Source of the DNA: Clostridium luticellarii
GTDB lineage: Bacteria > Bacillota > Clostridia > Clostridiales > Clostridiaceae
Reading direction: 5' to 3'
DNA: 52,435 nucleotides
Assembly: GCF_002995845.1 (NCBI RefSeq)
Contig: NZ_PVXP01000020.1
Location: 1-52,435, forward strand
Both the position numbers and the translations under genes were made by a program. Below, one piece after another: positions 7,468-16,525 of this stretch (the first letter of the stretch is position 1; every line of letters begins with the position of its first letter). Under the pieces are notes generated by a model that was not told the DNA's origin, did not search any database, and saw nothing but the letters and a program-made list of their open reading frames with translations.

Positions 7468-10017
7468 CTATAAAGTTTGTTCAGTTCTCCTAATAATATC
7501 ATCCTGAATGGACTTGTCCAGAGATGTAAAATGTGCACTGTATCCAGCTACACGCACTACCAGACTCTTATACTTGTCAGGATTTTTCTGGGCATCTAAA
7601 AGGGTTTCTCTGCTGACTACATTAAATTGTACATGCATACCCTTTTGATCGAAGAAAGTACGAACAAGAGCTGACAAATTCTCAAGTCCAGACATTCCTG
7701 CAAGGGCAGAAGGATGAAACTTTTGATTGAGAAGAGTACCATTGGAAGCTTTGCAGTGATCTATTTTTGCCACGGAATTTACTGCTGCAGTAGGTCCGCT
7801 CACATCTCTTCCTGAAGCTGGTGAAACTCCATCTGCCAGCGCTTCTCCCGCCAGCCTTCCATCTGGAGTAGCTCCCGTCTGCTGTCCCATGGATACATTG
7901 GCAGATACCGGATAAAGTCCTGGCTGGAATCTTCCTCCCCTTGGATTTTTATATTTTTCTACCTCATCGCAGTAAATAGCTGCGGCCTCTCTTGCAAATT
8001 CATCAACCTCATCTATATCATTGCCATATTTAGGGGCCTTGTTCAACAGCATCTGCCGTACATTTTCCCCTTGAATACTCCCAACTGAATTATTATTAGA
8101 TGAAACTTTATTCTTTTCATCTATTAAATTTTGAATTATAGATATTATGGTCTCGCTGCTCAAATTTTCAACACCATTTATGTTCTTTACACTATTTGCT
8201 ATTTCAATTGCTTCATTTCCTATTGAAGCTGACTTCCCAAAATTAGAATCAAGGGCTTCTTTTAATTCTCCGGCAGATATTTTTTTCTCTTCAAACACAA
8301 GTTTTTTGATAACTTCCAGTGAGTCTGCTACATTTGCAATCCCGACTCCCTGCGGTCCTGTGAAATTATAATGTGCTCCACCCTGTTCCAAAGCTTTTCC
8401 TTTGGATATACAATCGTCTGTCATAGAAGATAAAAATGGCAGCGGTCCTCTTTCAGCGTGGGCAATGTCCACACTATTATCTGCATTTACCAAGAGCTTT
8501 ACAAAATAATTCATCTGTTTCTCAAAAGCTTTTAAAAATTCATCAAAGGAGGTAAAAGATACAAAATCACCTGTATCAAGTCCAATTTTCTTTCCGCTGC
8601 TGTATCCATTATTTATGGTTATTTCAAGCACTTTTGCTATATTAAAGAAAGCTGCATCATGCCATCCCTGAGTTTTACCGCCCTTTTGCGGTTCTACACA
8701 GCCTATGATTCCATAATCCCTTGCATCTTCCAGAGTAACGCCCCTATTAGTTAAAGATGGTATAATGACCTCATCGCTGTAATAAGCGGGCATTCCCAGA
8801 CCAAGGCGGGTAACCTCCCCTGCCTTTAACATAAGATCTTCCGGAGTCTTGTTCCAAACTCTTATTGATATGGATGGCTGCGGCAGCTGTGTATGTTCAG
8901 TAGCTTCCAGACACATATAGGATAATTCATTGGTGGCATCCCTGCCGTCTATAGTTTGTCCACCTACTATCAGGTTCTGGAACATGGGATATCCTCCAAA
9001 GGATTTTGTGGATGCCTCATCACGTACCTTATTTACGTCATTGAATTTAACCCACAGACAGTCCAAAAGTTCCTGAGCTGTTTCCTGATTTATCCTTCCA
9101 CTTTTGATATCTTTCTCAAAATAAGGATAGATATATTGATCAAATCTCATGGGAGAAATGGAATGCCCATTGGACTCTATTTGTATAACAGATTGTACGA
9201 ACCAAAATGACTGAAGTGCTTCATAGAAATTTGAAGCTGGATTTGCAGGTACTGTCCTGCAATTTTTTGCAATTTGCAGCAGTTCTGCCCTTCTTCCGGA
9301 TTCTGATGTTTCATCTGCCATCTTTTCAGCAAGTTCTGCAAAACGGCCTGCAAAATCAATTACTGCTTTTGAGGTTATAATTACAGCATCCAGAAAATTT
9401 TTCTTTTTTATATATTCCGGATCAGCTTTGTCGCTCTTTGATTTTTCCGCTTCTGCATCGGCTATTATTCCCTTGAATCCCTTTTCAAGCACCTTGCCAT
9501 AATCTACGCAAATATGTCCAACTCCATTGAAATAGTAATTTCCAACAGTAAATACTCCTTCATCCATAGCTTCTATGGTTTCATCAAACATTAGCTTTGT
9601 AGCAAATTCGTTTACAGTTTTGCCATCCCAATATTTAAACACTTCTCTAAGCTGGGATTTGACCTCGTCAGATATTAGGAATACATCTCCCTTTCTCTTA
9701 GCCAGAGTATCAAACTCATCTAGCAGCCATTTATTGGAGTATTCAGGGAAAATTTGAGCTGCCCTTGGTTTCTTGGTTAGATTTCCTACAATTAATTCTC
9801 CATTTCGTATTACTATGGTCATTTTATTTAATATTTTCTCCAATGCCTTTGCTCTTCGAATTATGACTGGATAATCTTCTGTTTCCTTAAAAGATTGAGT
9901 AATTAAAATAGCTCTTTCCGATTCAATTTCTGGAGTTACGGAATACAGATCATCTTTCAGTTTTTCTATTCTGTCACTCTTAGTCATATTATACAAATCA
10001 TTTAAAACCTTAGTCAC
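7468..10017 (-). CDS. Glycyl radical diol dehydratase (1,2-propanediol or glycerol)
   Basis: This B12-independent dehydratase has 849 residues. The catalytic Cys440-Val-Glu442 lies in GIIGCVEPQ and the radical Gly825 in VRVAGYSAHF. Compared from memory with the Clostridium butyricum glycerol dehydratase, the substrate residues His164, His281, Ser282 and Asp447 appear to be matched by His168, His285, Ser286 and Asp454; choline lyase differs at these places. Coupled to PduP- and PduQ-like enzymes, 1,2-propanediol to propionaldehyde is the likeliest reaction, glycerol second. Odd: residues about 595-650 are an insertion that carries an amphipathic helix resembling the aldehyde dehydrogenase tail. 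First gene of an operon with its activase. Confidence 0.88.
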   Translation of the reverse strand: MTKVLNDLYNMTKSDRIEKLKDDLYSVTPEIESERAILITQSFKETEDYPVIIRRAKALEKILNKMTIVIRNGELIVGNLTKKPRAAQIFPEYSNKWLLDEFDTLAKRKGDVFLISDEVKSQLREVFKYWDGKTVNEFATKLMFDETIEAMDEGVFTVGNYYFNGVGHICVDYGKVLEKGFKGIIADAEAEKSKSDKADPEYIKKKNFLDAVIITSKAVIDFAGRFAELAEKMADETSESGRRAELLQIAKNCRTVPANPASNFYEALQSFWFVQSVIQIESNGHSISPMRFDQYIYPYFEKDIKSGRINQETAQELLDCLWVKFNDVNKVRDEASTKSFGGYPMFQNLIVGGQTIDGRDATNELSYMCLEATEHTQLPQPSISIRVWNKTPEDLMLKAGEVTRLGLGMPAYYSDEVIIPSLTNRGVTLEDARDYGIIGCVEPQKGGKTQGWHDAAFFNIAKVLEITINNGYSSGKKIGLDTGDFVSFTSFDEFLKAFEKQMNYFVKLLVNADNSVDIAHAERGPLPFLSSMTDDCISKGKALEQGGAHYNFTGPQGVGIANVADSLEVIKKLVFEEKKISAGELKEALDSNFGKSASIGNEAIEIANSVKNINGVENLSSETIISIIQNLIDEKNKVSSNNNSVGSIQGENVRQMLLNKAPKYGNDIDEVDEFAREAAAIYCDEVEKYKNPRGGRFQPGLYPVSANVSMGQQTGATPDGRLAGEALADGVSPASGRDVSGPTAAVNSVAKIDHCKASNGTLLNQKFHPSALAGMSGLENLSALVRTFFDQKGMHVQFNVVSRETLLDAQKNPDKYKSLVVRVAGYSAHFTSLDKSIQDDIIRRTEQTL

Positions 10018-10073
10018 AAAAAAACCTCCTTTTATTTGCTAAATCATCTTTTAATTCTTTTATAGTTAAATTC

Positions 10074-10083
10074 TATTACTAAA
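10074..10083 (-). promoter_or_regulatory. Shared TTTAGTAATA box upstream of the dehydratase
   Basis: Second copy of the box, 57 bases before the start codon. A second block (plus-strand CGACTA-GTTTTGTATT at about 10108-10125) is also shared with the region before the shell operon (4245-4262), so the two control regions are related over some 50 bases. A TATAAA lies just downstream of the box on the minus strand. Confidence 0.5.
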
Positions 10084-10201
10084 AGATAAAAGGTTTTTAA
10101 AAAATTTCGACTAAGTTTTGTATTTTATAGATTAGAATATGATGTATTATTTTGACATGGTGAAAAACTATCCACACCATAATCTTACTGTCAAACCAAT
10201 A

Positions 10202-10243
10202 AAATAGAGCAGATGATTGTAATAAAATCAGCTGCTCTATTTA
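10202..10243 (-). terminator. Terminator of the second alcohol dehydrogenase gene
   Basis: AAATAGAGCAG and CTGCTCTATTT flank an AT-rich loop, about 20 bases beyond the stop at 10264. The minus-strand copy ends in a T-rich tail. Confidence 0.7.
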
Positions 10244-10263
10244 TATAGACAATTTTAAAAATA

Positions 10264-11439
10264 TTACTTAGCCAGATTAAGTATTTTCACTACATCTTCT
10301 TTACCTATCTTTACAAACTGACCTACGGTTTTAGTATCATTATCCGTGCATTTGTCTGCCATTTCTTCTATCTTATCTTCAGGTATATTTCCTTCTTTTA
10401 AATTGGTAGGAAGACCCATGGATTTAAAAAATGCAGTGAGCCTCTTTATACCTTCCAGTGCAATGTCTTCAGGGCAATTATATGAGAGATCTACATCCCA
10501 GACTCTTACTGCAAATTGTACAAATCTATTTATATCATGTTTATATACATACTTCATCCATGCTGGAAAAACGATTGCAAGTCCTGCTCCATGGGCAATA
10601 TCAGTTTCTCCACTTAACTCATGTTCAATTTTATGAGATGCCCAGTCTCCAATCCTGCCTGTACTCAATGAATCATTATGTGCTATGGTTCCTGTCCACA
10701 TGATCTCCGCCCTGGCATCATAATTTTCAGGTTCCTTCAAAACTATAGGTGCATTATTTATGACAGTTCTAAGTGCAGCCTCGCAAAGTCTGTCAGTAAG
10801 ATCCACATGCTTTACATTGGTAAAATATCTTTCCATTATATGTGCCATAATATCTGCTGCACCGCAGGCAGTCTGATAAGCCGGCAGCGTAAATGTAAGC
10901 TCCGGATTCATAATTGAAAAAGCAGGTCTTATGAGCACCGTGTTCAGTCCTTTTTTATACCATCCATCTTCATTCATGATAACGGAGCTGTTGCTGGCTT
11001 CAGTTCCCGTAGCCGGAAGAGTTATTACGACTCCCACAGGAAGTGACTCCTTGACCTCAGCTTTTCCACAGTAGAAATCCCATACATCACCCTCATAAGG
11101 TACTCCTACTCCAATTGCTTTGGCAGTATCTGCCGCACTTCCTCCACCTACGGACAATATGAATTTTATATCATTTTCCCTGCAGATTTTTATGCCCTCT
11201 TTAACGGGTCCCAATCTGGGATTAGGTTTTATTCCAGGAAGTTCTATAAACTCAATTCCATTTTCCTTTAAGGATTTTACTACCCTGTCATAGAGCCCGG
11301 ATCTTTTTATACTTCCACCGCCGTAACAAAAAAGAATTTTTTTAGATTTAGAATACTCTTTTACCTTGCTCCCAACGAATCTTTCAGTGTCCCTGCCAAA
11401 AATGATTTCTGTAGCATTCTTAAAAATAAAATTTTCCAT
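10264..11439 (-). CDS. Iron-containing alcohol dehydrogenase, butanol-dehydrogenase (BdhA/YqhD) type
   Basis: This 391-residue dehydrogenase probably uses NAD(P)H to reduce aldehydes. It has VGGGSAADTAKAIG, ITLPATGTEASNSSV and the metal-binding residues in ADIMAHIMERYF and SHKIEHELSGETDIAHGAGLAI, the typical pattern of the clostridial butanol dehydrogenases. It is a single gene with its own promoter region carrying the same TTTAGTAATA box as the two microcompartment operons, so it likely serves the same pathway, for instance reducing propionaldehyde outside the shell or 3-hydroxypropionaldehyde to 1,3-propanediol. The substrate is not proven by sequence. Confidence 0.85.
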   Translation of the reverse strand: MENFIFKNATEIIFGRDTERFVGSKVKEYSKSKKILFCYGGGSIKRSGLYDRVVKSLKENGIEFIELPGIKPNPRLGPVKEGIKICRENDIKFILSVGGGSAADTAKAIGVGVPYEGDVWDFYCGKAEVKESLPVGVVITLPATGTEASNSSVIMNEDGWYKKGLNTVLIRPAFSIMNPELTFTLPAYQTACGAADIMAHIMERYFTNVKHVDLTDRLCEAALRTVINNAPIVLKEPENYDARAEIMWTGTIAHNDSLSTGRIGDWASHKIEHELSGETDIAHGAGLAIVFPAWMKYVYKHDINRFVQFAVRVWDVDLSYNCPEDIALEGIKRLTAFFKSMGLPTNLKEGNIPEDKIEEMADKCTDNDTKTVGQFVKIGKEDVVKILNLAK

Positions 11440-11492
11440 ACAAGCCCCTCCTTGTCAAACTTTACTTATTACATATATTATATTTTAACACT

Positions 11493-11502
11493 TATTACTA
11501 AA
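11493..11502 (-). promoter_or_regulatory. Shared TTTAGTAATA box upstream of the alcohol dehydrogenase
   Basis: Third copy of the box, 54 bases before the start codon. A TATAAT follows 11 bases further on the minus strand and can serve as -10 element. No good -35 is seen, which fits an activator-dependent promoter. Confidence 0.5.
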
Positions 11503-11535
11503 TAGTTACAGATAAAAATTAAACGTCATTCTGTA

Positions 11536-13722
11536 TCATTTCAATTTTAGCTTGGAAAGTGCCTCCGCCATTGCTGAATTTATAGGTTTTTCATTTTCTT
11601 TCTTTATTTTTTTCATATATTTTGAAACATCTTTTTTATTCAACTTATTTTCAGATTCTTTAAATTTTTTGTTGAAAAGTGACGCTTTTTCTCTAAAACT
11701 GCAATTAGGGCATACATATATTTTGCCCTTGCCCTCTCCTCTGAGTTCAAGCTTTTTATGACATTCAGGGCATCTTGCATTGGTAAATCTGCTTATATTT
11801 TCCCTGTAGCCGCAGGTTCTGTCCTGACATACATACATAATTCCATTTCTTCCTTTTACCTGAAGCATATATTTACCACAGTTGGGACATTTTTTACCCG
11901 TAAGATTGTCATGTACAAATTTATCCCTGCTATTTTTTACATCATCCACCAATCTGACTGCATATTTTTTCATTTTTTGTGAAAACACTCCTGGATTTTC
12001 ATTTCCAAGGCTTATATTTTCAAGTTCCCTTTCCCATTTTGCCGTCATAAGAGGTGATTTGAGCCCGGCAGGCACCAGATCTATAAGCTGTTTTCCCTTG
12101 GAAGTCGGTATAATTTCCTTGCCCTTTTTTTCTACATAAAACATGTTAAACAGTTTTTCTATTATATCTGCTCTGGTTGCAACAGTTCCTATACCGCCGG
12201 TTTCCCCCAGGGTTTTCGCACTTTTACTGTCCAATTTAACATATTTCTGCGGACTTTCCATAGCAGACAAAAGAGTTCCCTCATTAAACCTGGCAGGTGG
12301 TTTCGTCTGAAGTCTGTTCAATTCCACAGTCCTTATATTTAAGATGTCTCCCTTTTTTATTTTTGGAAGCACCTGATTGCCTTCTTCCCCTTCAGTTTCC
12401 ACAGTGTTTCCTCTTTCATATACCATTTTCCATCCCCTGGATTTCACCACATTTCCCCTGGCTGTGAACATCTCTCCTGCAATATCTGCTCTTATGGAAG
12501 TCTGGACATATTCATAGGGAGGAAGCATGACAGACAAAAATCTTTTTACAACCAGATCATACACATTCATCTCTTCAGTGCTCAATTTAGATAGTTGAAC
12601 TCTCTCCTCCGTGGGAATTATAGCATGGTGATCTCCAATTTTACTGTTATCTACAAAACCCTTATGGGCATTTATTTTTTTGCCCATTATCTGCTGTGCA
12701 AATTTTTTATAGTTTCCCAGTGAAATGGCCTTCAGTCTTTCAGGTATGGTCTCCGCCACATCCGTTGAAATATACCTGGAATCGGTTCTTGGATAAGTCA
12801 ATATCTTATAATTTTCATAAAGCCTCTGCATTATTGAAAGCGTCTCTTTAGCTGAATAATTGAATATTCTGTTGGCATCTCTTTGAAGTTCGGTCAAATC
12901 ATATAGGGCGGGTGAAAATTTTCTCTTGTCGCTCTCAATTACATCAACTACAGTGCAACTACTGCTCCTGGTTCTTTTTACAATGTCTTCGGCCCTGTCC
13001 TTGTCAAATATATTTGCTCCGCCGCTTTTCTTGTCAATCCATTTCAATTTAAACTTGTCTGAGCTGGCAGTGATCTCATAATAATCCCTGGGCTTAAAAT
13101 CATCTATCTCTTTCTCTCTGGCAACTATCATGGCCAGAGTTGCAGACTGCACCCTTCCTGCAGTAAGCTGTGCATTGTATTTGCAGGTAAGAGCACGTGT
13201 TATATTGAGTCCCACCACCCAGTCCGCTTCAGCTCTGCACTGTGCAGCTCTGTATAGATCATCATATTTTGTAGAAGATTTTAGATTTCTAAATCCCTCT
13301 TTTATGGATTTATCCGTTTGAGAAGATATCCACAGCCTTTTAAGAGGTTTTTTTATTCTGGCCTTTTCTATTATCCACCTGGCCACCAGTTCCCCTTCTC
13401 TTCCAGAATCTGTGGCAATTATTATTTCCCCTATATCCTTCCTGTTCATCTGGGACTTTACCACATTAAACTGCTTTCCGCTCTGCTTTATAACTACCAG
13501 TTTGAATTTTTCTGGAAGCATGGGCAGATCTTCCATATTCCAATTCTTGTATTTTTCATTATAGACTTCCGGATCCGCTAATGTAACCAAATGGCCAAGT
13601 GCCCAGGTCACTACATATTTATCTCCCTCCAGATAGCCTGAATTTTTCCTGTTGCATCTAAGTACTCTAGCCAGGTCCCTTCCTACAGAAGGTTTCTCAG
13701 CCAATACCAATATCTTATTCAT
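11536..13722 (-). CDS. topB: DNA topoisomerase III
   Basis: This type IA topoisomerase has 728 residues. It begins with the Toprim domain (LVLAEKPSVGRDLARVL, then TDSGREGE), and the active-site tyrosine lies in ILTYPRTDSRYI near residue 310. Two C-terminal zinc ribbons follow (CPNCGKYM...CQDRTCGY near 610 and CPECHKKL...CPNCSF near 655). It relaxes negative supercoils and separates single-strand-linked DNA. Many clostridial topB genes are chromosomal and some are carried by conjugative elements; I see no other mobile genes here, so it is probably housekeeping. It has its own promoter and a hairpin in its leader. Confidence 0.95.
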   Translation of the reverse strand: MNKILVLAEKPSVGRDLARVLRCNRKNSGYLEGDKYVVTWALGHLVTLADPEVYNEKYKNWNMEDLPMLPEKFKLVVIKQSGKQFNVVKSQMNRKDIGEIIIATDSGREGELVARWIIEKARIKKPLKRLWISSQTDKSIKEGFRNLKSSTKYDDLYRAAQCRAEADWVVGLNITRALTCKYNAQLTAGRVQSATLAMIVAREKEIDDFKPRDYYEITASSDKFKLKWIDKKSGGANIFDKDRAEDIVKRTRSSSCTVVDVIESDKRKFSPALYDLTELQRDANRIFNYSAKETLSIMQRLYENYKILTYPRTDSRYISTDVAETIPERLKAISLGNYKKFAQQIMGKKINAHKGFVDNSKIGDHHAIIPTEERVQLSKLSTEEMNVYDLVVKRFLSVMLPPYEYVQTSIRADIAGEMFTARGNVVKSRGWKMVYERGNTVETEGEEGNQVLPKIKKGDILNIRTVELNRLQTKPPARFNEGTLLSAMESPQKYVKLDSKSAKTLGETGGIGTVATRADIIEKLFNMFYVEKKGKEIIPTSKGKQLIDLVPAGLKSPLMTAKWERELENISLGNENPGVFSQKMKKYAVRLVDDVKNSRDKFVHDNLTGKKCPNCGKYMLQVKGRNGIMYVCQDRTCGYRENISRFTNARCPECHKKLELRGEGKGKIYVCPNCSFREKASLFNKKFKESENKLNKKDVSKYMKKIKKENEKPINSAMAEALSKLKLK

Positions 13723-13753
13723 ATCTATTTCCTTTCATCATAGATTAGACTTG

Positions 13754-13789
13754 AAAAAATTAGGGATAGTTTAAAATTACTATCCCTAA
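13754..13789 (-). terminator. Terminator-like hairpin in the topB leader
   Basis: TTAGGGATAGT and ACTATCCCTAA form a perfect 11-base-pair stem followed on the minus strand by TTTTTT. It lies between the putative topB promoter and the start codon, so it would cut most topB transcripts unless something relieves it. Confidence 0.6.
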
Positions 13790-13802
13790 AGCCTCTTGTT
13801 AT

Positions 13803-13831
13803 ATTATAGTATTTATTATGAAGATTTACAA
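13803..13831 (-). promoter_or_regulatory. Putative topB promoter
   Basis: On the minus strand TTGTAA, a 17-base spacer and TATAAT. The expected transcription start lies about 70 bases before the topB ATG, just in front of the hairpin. Confidence 0.5.
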
Positions 13832-13921
13832 GCTAGGAAGCCTCCTCCTGCAATATAAGCCTGATTTACAATCCAATGCAATTATTATTTCCATGTCATT
13901 TCTATTTTTTCCAAATTATAG

Positions 13922-13950
13922 TTGACAAAATAATGGACTTATAATATTAT
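13922..13950 (+). promoter_or_regulatory. Promoter of the metY-transporter operon
   Basis: TTGACA (13922-13927), 17 bases, TATTAT (13945-13950). The transcript would start near 13957 and carry a leader of about 130 bases that contains the conditional terminator element at 14007-14058. Confidence 0.65.
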
Positions 13951-14006
13951 ATTAAGAAACATGAACTTACATAAATTTACTTATAAGTTATTGATAATTT
14001 TCTATA

Positions 14007-14058
14007 ACTGACTGGCAAACCGGAGGTTACATCTTGAAAATGTAATCTCCGGTTTTTT
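14007..14058 (+). promoter_or_regulatory. Sulfur-linked hairpin/terminator element, copy E (metY leader)
   Basis: CTGG-CAAA-CCGG (14012-14023) is a small hairpin preceded by TGA. Its 3' half is also the start of a 13-base-pair terminator stem (14020-14032 with 14040-14052) that ends in TTTTTT. The two folds exclude each other. Only 28 bases separate the T tract from the metY start, too little for another promoter, so metY needs readthrough. Related copies lie at 18936-19016, 45410-45492, 36686-36750 and 47364-47425. Confidence 0.65.
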
Positions 14059-14086
14059 GGTACAAAAAAATAAGGAGGAAATCAAA

Positions 14087-15433
14087 ATGTCACAAAAAAA
14101 TTTAAAATTTGACACATTAAAAGTAAGAGGAGGATATGATTCCAGCAGGCACAATCATTCTGTTTCAGTCCCAATTTATGAAACAGCCGCCTTTGATCTG
14201 GGAAGTACAGACAGAGCCAAAAGATTATTTTCATTTACAGAACCTGGATTTATCTATACCAGGCTGAGCAATCCTACAGTAGAGGTCCTGGAACAAAGAG
14301 TTGCACAATTAGATGGTGCTTCCGGTGCAGTTGCCGTCAGTTCTGGAATGGCCGCAATAACCTATACCCTTTTCAACCTTGCCGAAAATGGCGGGAGAAT
14401 ACTTACCACTCCATACCTTTATGGAGGGACACTGGACGGCTTCAAAAAACTTTATCCCAAATTTGGAATAAGTATAGACAGATTTAAGGATTTCAATAAT
14501 CCGGAAGCCCTAGCCAAAGAAATAAAGCCGGACACCAGGGCAGTATTTGTTGAAAGCATAAGTAATCCAAACACTTCAGTAACTGACATAGAAAAAATTG
14601 CAGAAGTAGCCCACGAACATGACATACCACTTGTAGTAGACAATACTTTTGCAACTCCATATCTTTTGAATCCAATAAAATATGGTGCCGACATCGTAAT
14701 CTACTCAGCCACAAAAGCGCTTAACGGACACGGCAATATTATTGCGGGCATAATTCTCGAGAGCGGTAAATTCAACTGGGCCAATGGAAAATTCAATCAC
14801 TTTCTGGAACCCTATTACACTTTAAGAGATGAAAATGACAGATATAGAAATTTTCTTGAATTATTCCCTGATTTTCCGTTTACCACAAGAATAAGAATGA
14901 ACTATTTAAATTATTTTGGTTCTTCTTTAAGCCCCTTTGATGCCTATCTTGCACTAATAGGATTGGAGACCCTGTCTGAAAGAGTAAAAAAGCAAGTTGA
15001 AAATACTGAAAAAGTAATTGGTTACCTTGAAAAAAATGATAGAGTTTCATGGATAAAATACCCTAATTTAAAAAATAATTCCTACAAGAAATTAGCTGAA
15101 AAGTATCTTCCAAGAGGAGCCGGATCCGTATTTACTTTTGGATTCAAGGGCACTGATTCTGAGATAGATAAATTTTTAAATTCACTAGAACTATTCAGTT
15201 ACCATACCAATGTGGGAGACTCAAGATCTCTGATTGTCAATTCACCAAAAACAACACACAGCGAACTTACACCAGAGGAAAAGAAACTTTCAGATCTACT
15301 CCCTAATACAATAAGAGTTTCTATAGGGTTAGAGGATGCAGGAGATCTTATAGATGATCTGGAACAGGCCTTTAAAAAAGTTTCTGAAACTTCTGAAACA
15401 AGGGAAATAAGAAGCAAAGAAGTTATCAGATAA
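14087..15433 (+). CDS. metY: O-acetylhomoserine sulfhydrylase / aminocarboxypropyltransferase
   Basis: This PLP enzyme of the Cys/Met metabolism family has 448 residues. It should join O-acetylhomoserine with sulfide to homocysteine or with methanethiol directly to methionine. The PLP lysine lies in YSATKALNGHG near residue 210; SSGMAAITYTLFNLAENG, TPYLYGGT and VDNTFATPYL are further family marks. The ATG at 14087 has AAGGAGG at proper spacing; an upstream in-frame TTG at 14057 lies in the leader terminator. It leads an operon with an SsuABC-like transporter. Its ability to use methanethiol would connect it to the nitrogenase-like operon at 36.8-45.4 kb; that link is inferred. Confidence 0.9.
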   Translation: MSQKNLKFDTLKVRGGYDSSRHNHSVSVPIYETAAFDLGSTDRAKRLFSFTEPGFIYTRLSNPTVEVLEQRVAQLDGASGAVAVSSGMAAITYTLFNLAENGGRILTTPYLYGGTLDGFKKLYPKFGISIDRFKDFNNPEALAKEIKPDTRAVFVESISNPNTSVTDIEKIAEVAHEHDIPLVVDNTFATPYLLNPIKYGADIVIYSATKALNGHGNIIAGIILESGKFNWANGKFNHFLEPYYTLRDENDRYRNFLELFPDFPFTTRIRMNYLNYFGSSLSPFDAYLALIGLETLSERVKKQVENTEKVIGYLEKNDRVSWIKYPNLKNNSYKKLAEKYLPRGAGSVFTFGFKGTDSEIDKFLNSLELFSYHTNVGDSRSLIVNSPKTTHSELTPEEKKLSDLLPNTIRVSIGLEDAGDLIDDLEQAFKKVSETSETREIRSKEVIR

Positions 15434-15486
15434 TTAAGCTATACTGCTATCATAAATTAGAGATATGGAAAAATGGGGGAATTATT

Positions 15487-16509
15487 ATGAATAAAATCAC
15501 TAGAATAGTTGCTGCATTGCTGCTGGTTGCAGCAGTGCCAGCTCTTGCTTCCTGCGGGAAAAGCACACCCACTTCTTCAAGTAAAAATGGGACAACAAGT
15601 AAATATAAATACGGTAAATTGAAAATTCAAGCTCTTGGAGGCGGTGTTTGTGGTGCCCCAGCCTACATAGCTAAAGAAAAAGGTTTTTTTGAAAAAGAAG
15701 GATTTGACGTGACTCTCGTAAGCGGAACATTTGAACAACAGAAAACCGGCCTTGCAAGCGGCAATTTCACCGTTACAAATGGTGACTTTCAATTTTTCCC
15801 TTCAGTCCAGCAGGGCCTTGATATAAAAGTTATAGGTGGGCTCCATAAAGGCTGCATAAAACTGGTCGTACCACCTAATTCGCCAATAAAAACTGCAAAA
15901 GATTTAAAAGGTAAAAAAATAGGTGTAGATGAAATAGGAGGAACTCCCATGGCCATAACAAGTGTAGTTTTGGCAAACAGCGATATTGATCCAACAAATG
16001 ATGTCAAGTGGGTTCCTTACCCTCTTGACCAGCTCACAAAAGCTATTTCAAAGGGCGATGTGGATGCTTTCGCCGCCTGGGATCCATTTGCCACCCTGGC
16101 TGAAAAAAATAACAATTACAGAGTTTTAACGGATATCGCACAAGATCCACTATTCAAGGGAAAATCATGCTGTTTCTTATATGCTTCCAGCAAGGAAATC
16201 AAAGAAAATCCAGAAAAAATTGCAGCTCTTGTAAGGGCTTATAAAGCAGCAGATGAGTGGATCTCAGCACATCCAGAAGAAACCGCAAAAATTGAACTTG
16301 ACAAAAAATATGTATCTGGCGGTGATTTAAAATTAATTACCGAACTCATAAAAAATTATGATTTCAAAGACACTACTGATGTTGCAAAAGATGATGTCAG
16401 ATATTTCGTAAAACAGCTTAACAAGACAGGATTTTTGAAAAAGGATACTGATCCTGTTAAATTTGCCAATGACGTATATTACGATGCACTTGGAAATTCA
16501 AAAAATTAA
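15487..16509 (+). CDS. ABC transporter substrate-binding lipoprotein (SsuA/TauA/NrtA family)
   Basis: This 340-residue lipoprotein has a hydrophobic signal and the lipobox LASC near residue 22, so it should be anchored outside the membrane. The mature part has the NMT1/SsuA-type fold: PAYIAKEKGFFEKEGFDVTLV, DFQFFPSVQQGLDIKVI, DLKGKKIGVDEIGGTP and AFAAWDPFATLAEK. Relatives bind sulfonates, taurine, nitrate or thiamin precursors. Because it follows metY by 53 bases, an organosulfur compound is the likely ligand, but which one cannot be read from sequence. The permease and ATPase follow. Confidence 0.85.
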   Translation: MNKITRIVAALLLVAAVPALASCGKSTPTSSSKNGTTSKYKYGKLKIQALGGGVCGAPAYIAKEKGFFEKEGFDVTLVSGTFEQQKTGLASGNFTVTNGDFQFFPSVQQGLDIKVIGGLHKGCIKLVVPPNSPIKTAKDLKGKKIGVDEIGGTPMAITSVVLANSDIDPTNDVKWVPYPLDQLTKAISKGDVDAFAAWDPFATLAEKNNNYRVLTDIAQDPLFKGKSCCFLYASSKEIKENPEKIAALVRAYKAADEWISAHPEETAKIELDKKYVSGGDLKLITELIKNYDFKDTTDVAKDDVRYFVKQLNKTGFLKKDTDPVKFANDVYYDALGNSKN

Positions 16510-16525
16510 TGGAGGGAGAATTGAC

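Noticed and set aside
7468-10017. Choline trimethylamine-lyase (CutC)
   Set aside because: The His, Ser and Asp residues of glycerol/propanediol dehydratases appear kept where CutC has others, and the locus has PduB-, PduP- and PduQ-like partners with a PocR-domain sensor.
7468-10017. Pyruvate formate-lyase
   Set aside because: A single catalytic Cys in GCVEPQ instead of the Cys-Cys pair, and an activase with extra ferredoxin clusters.
11536-13722. topB as sign of an integrative conjugative element
   Set aside because: No relaxase, type IV secretion or integrase genes are nearby, and base composition does not differ from the neighbours.
13815-13905. Small peptide frame on the minus strand upstream of topB (ending IAGGGFLACKSS)
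   Set aside because: No ribosome binding site or good start codon, overlaps the putative topB promoter; probably chance.
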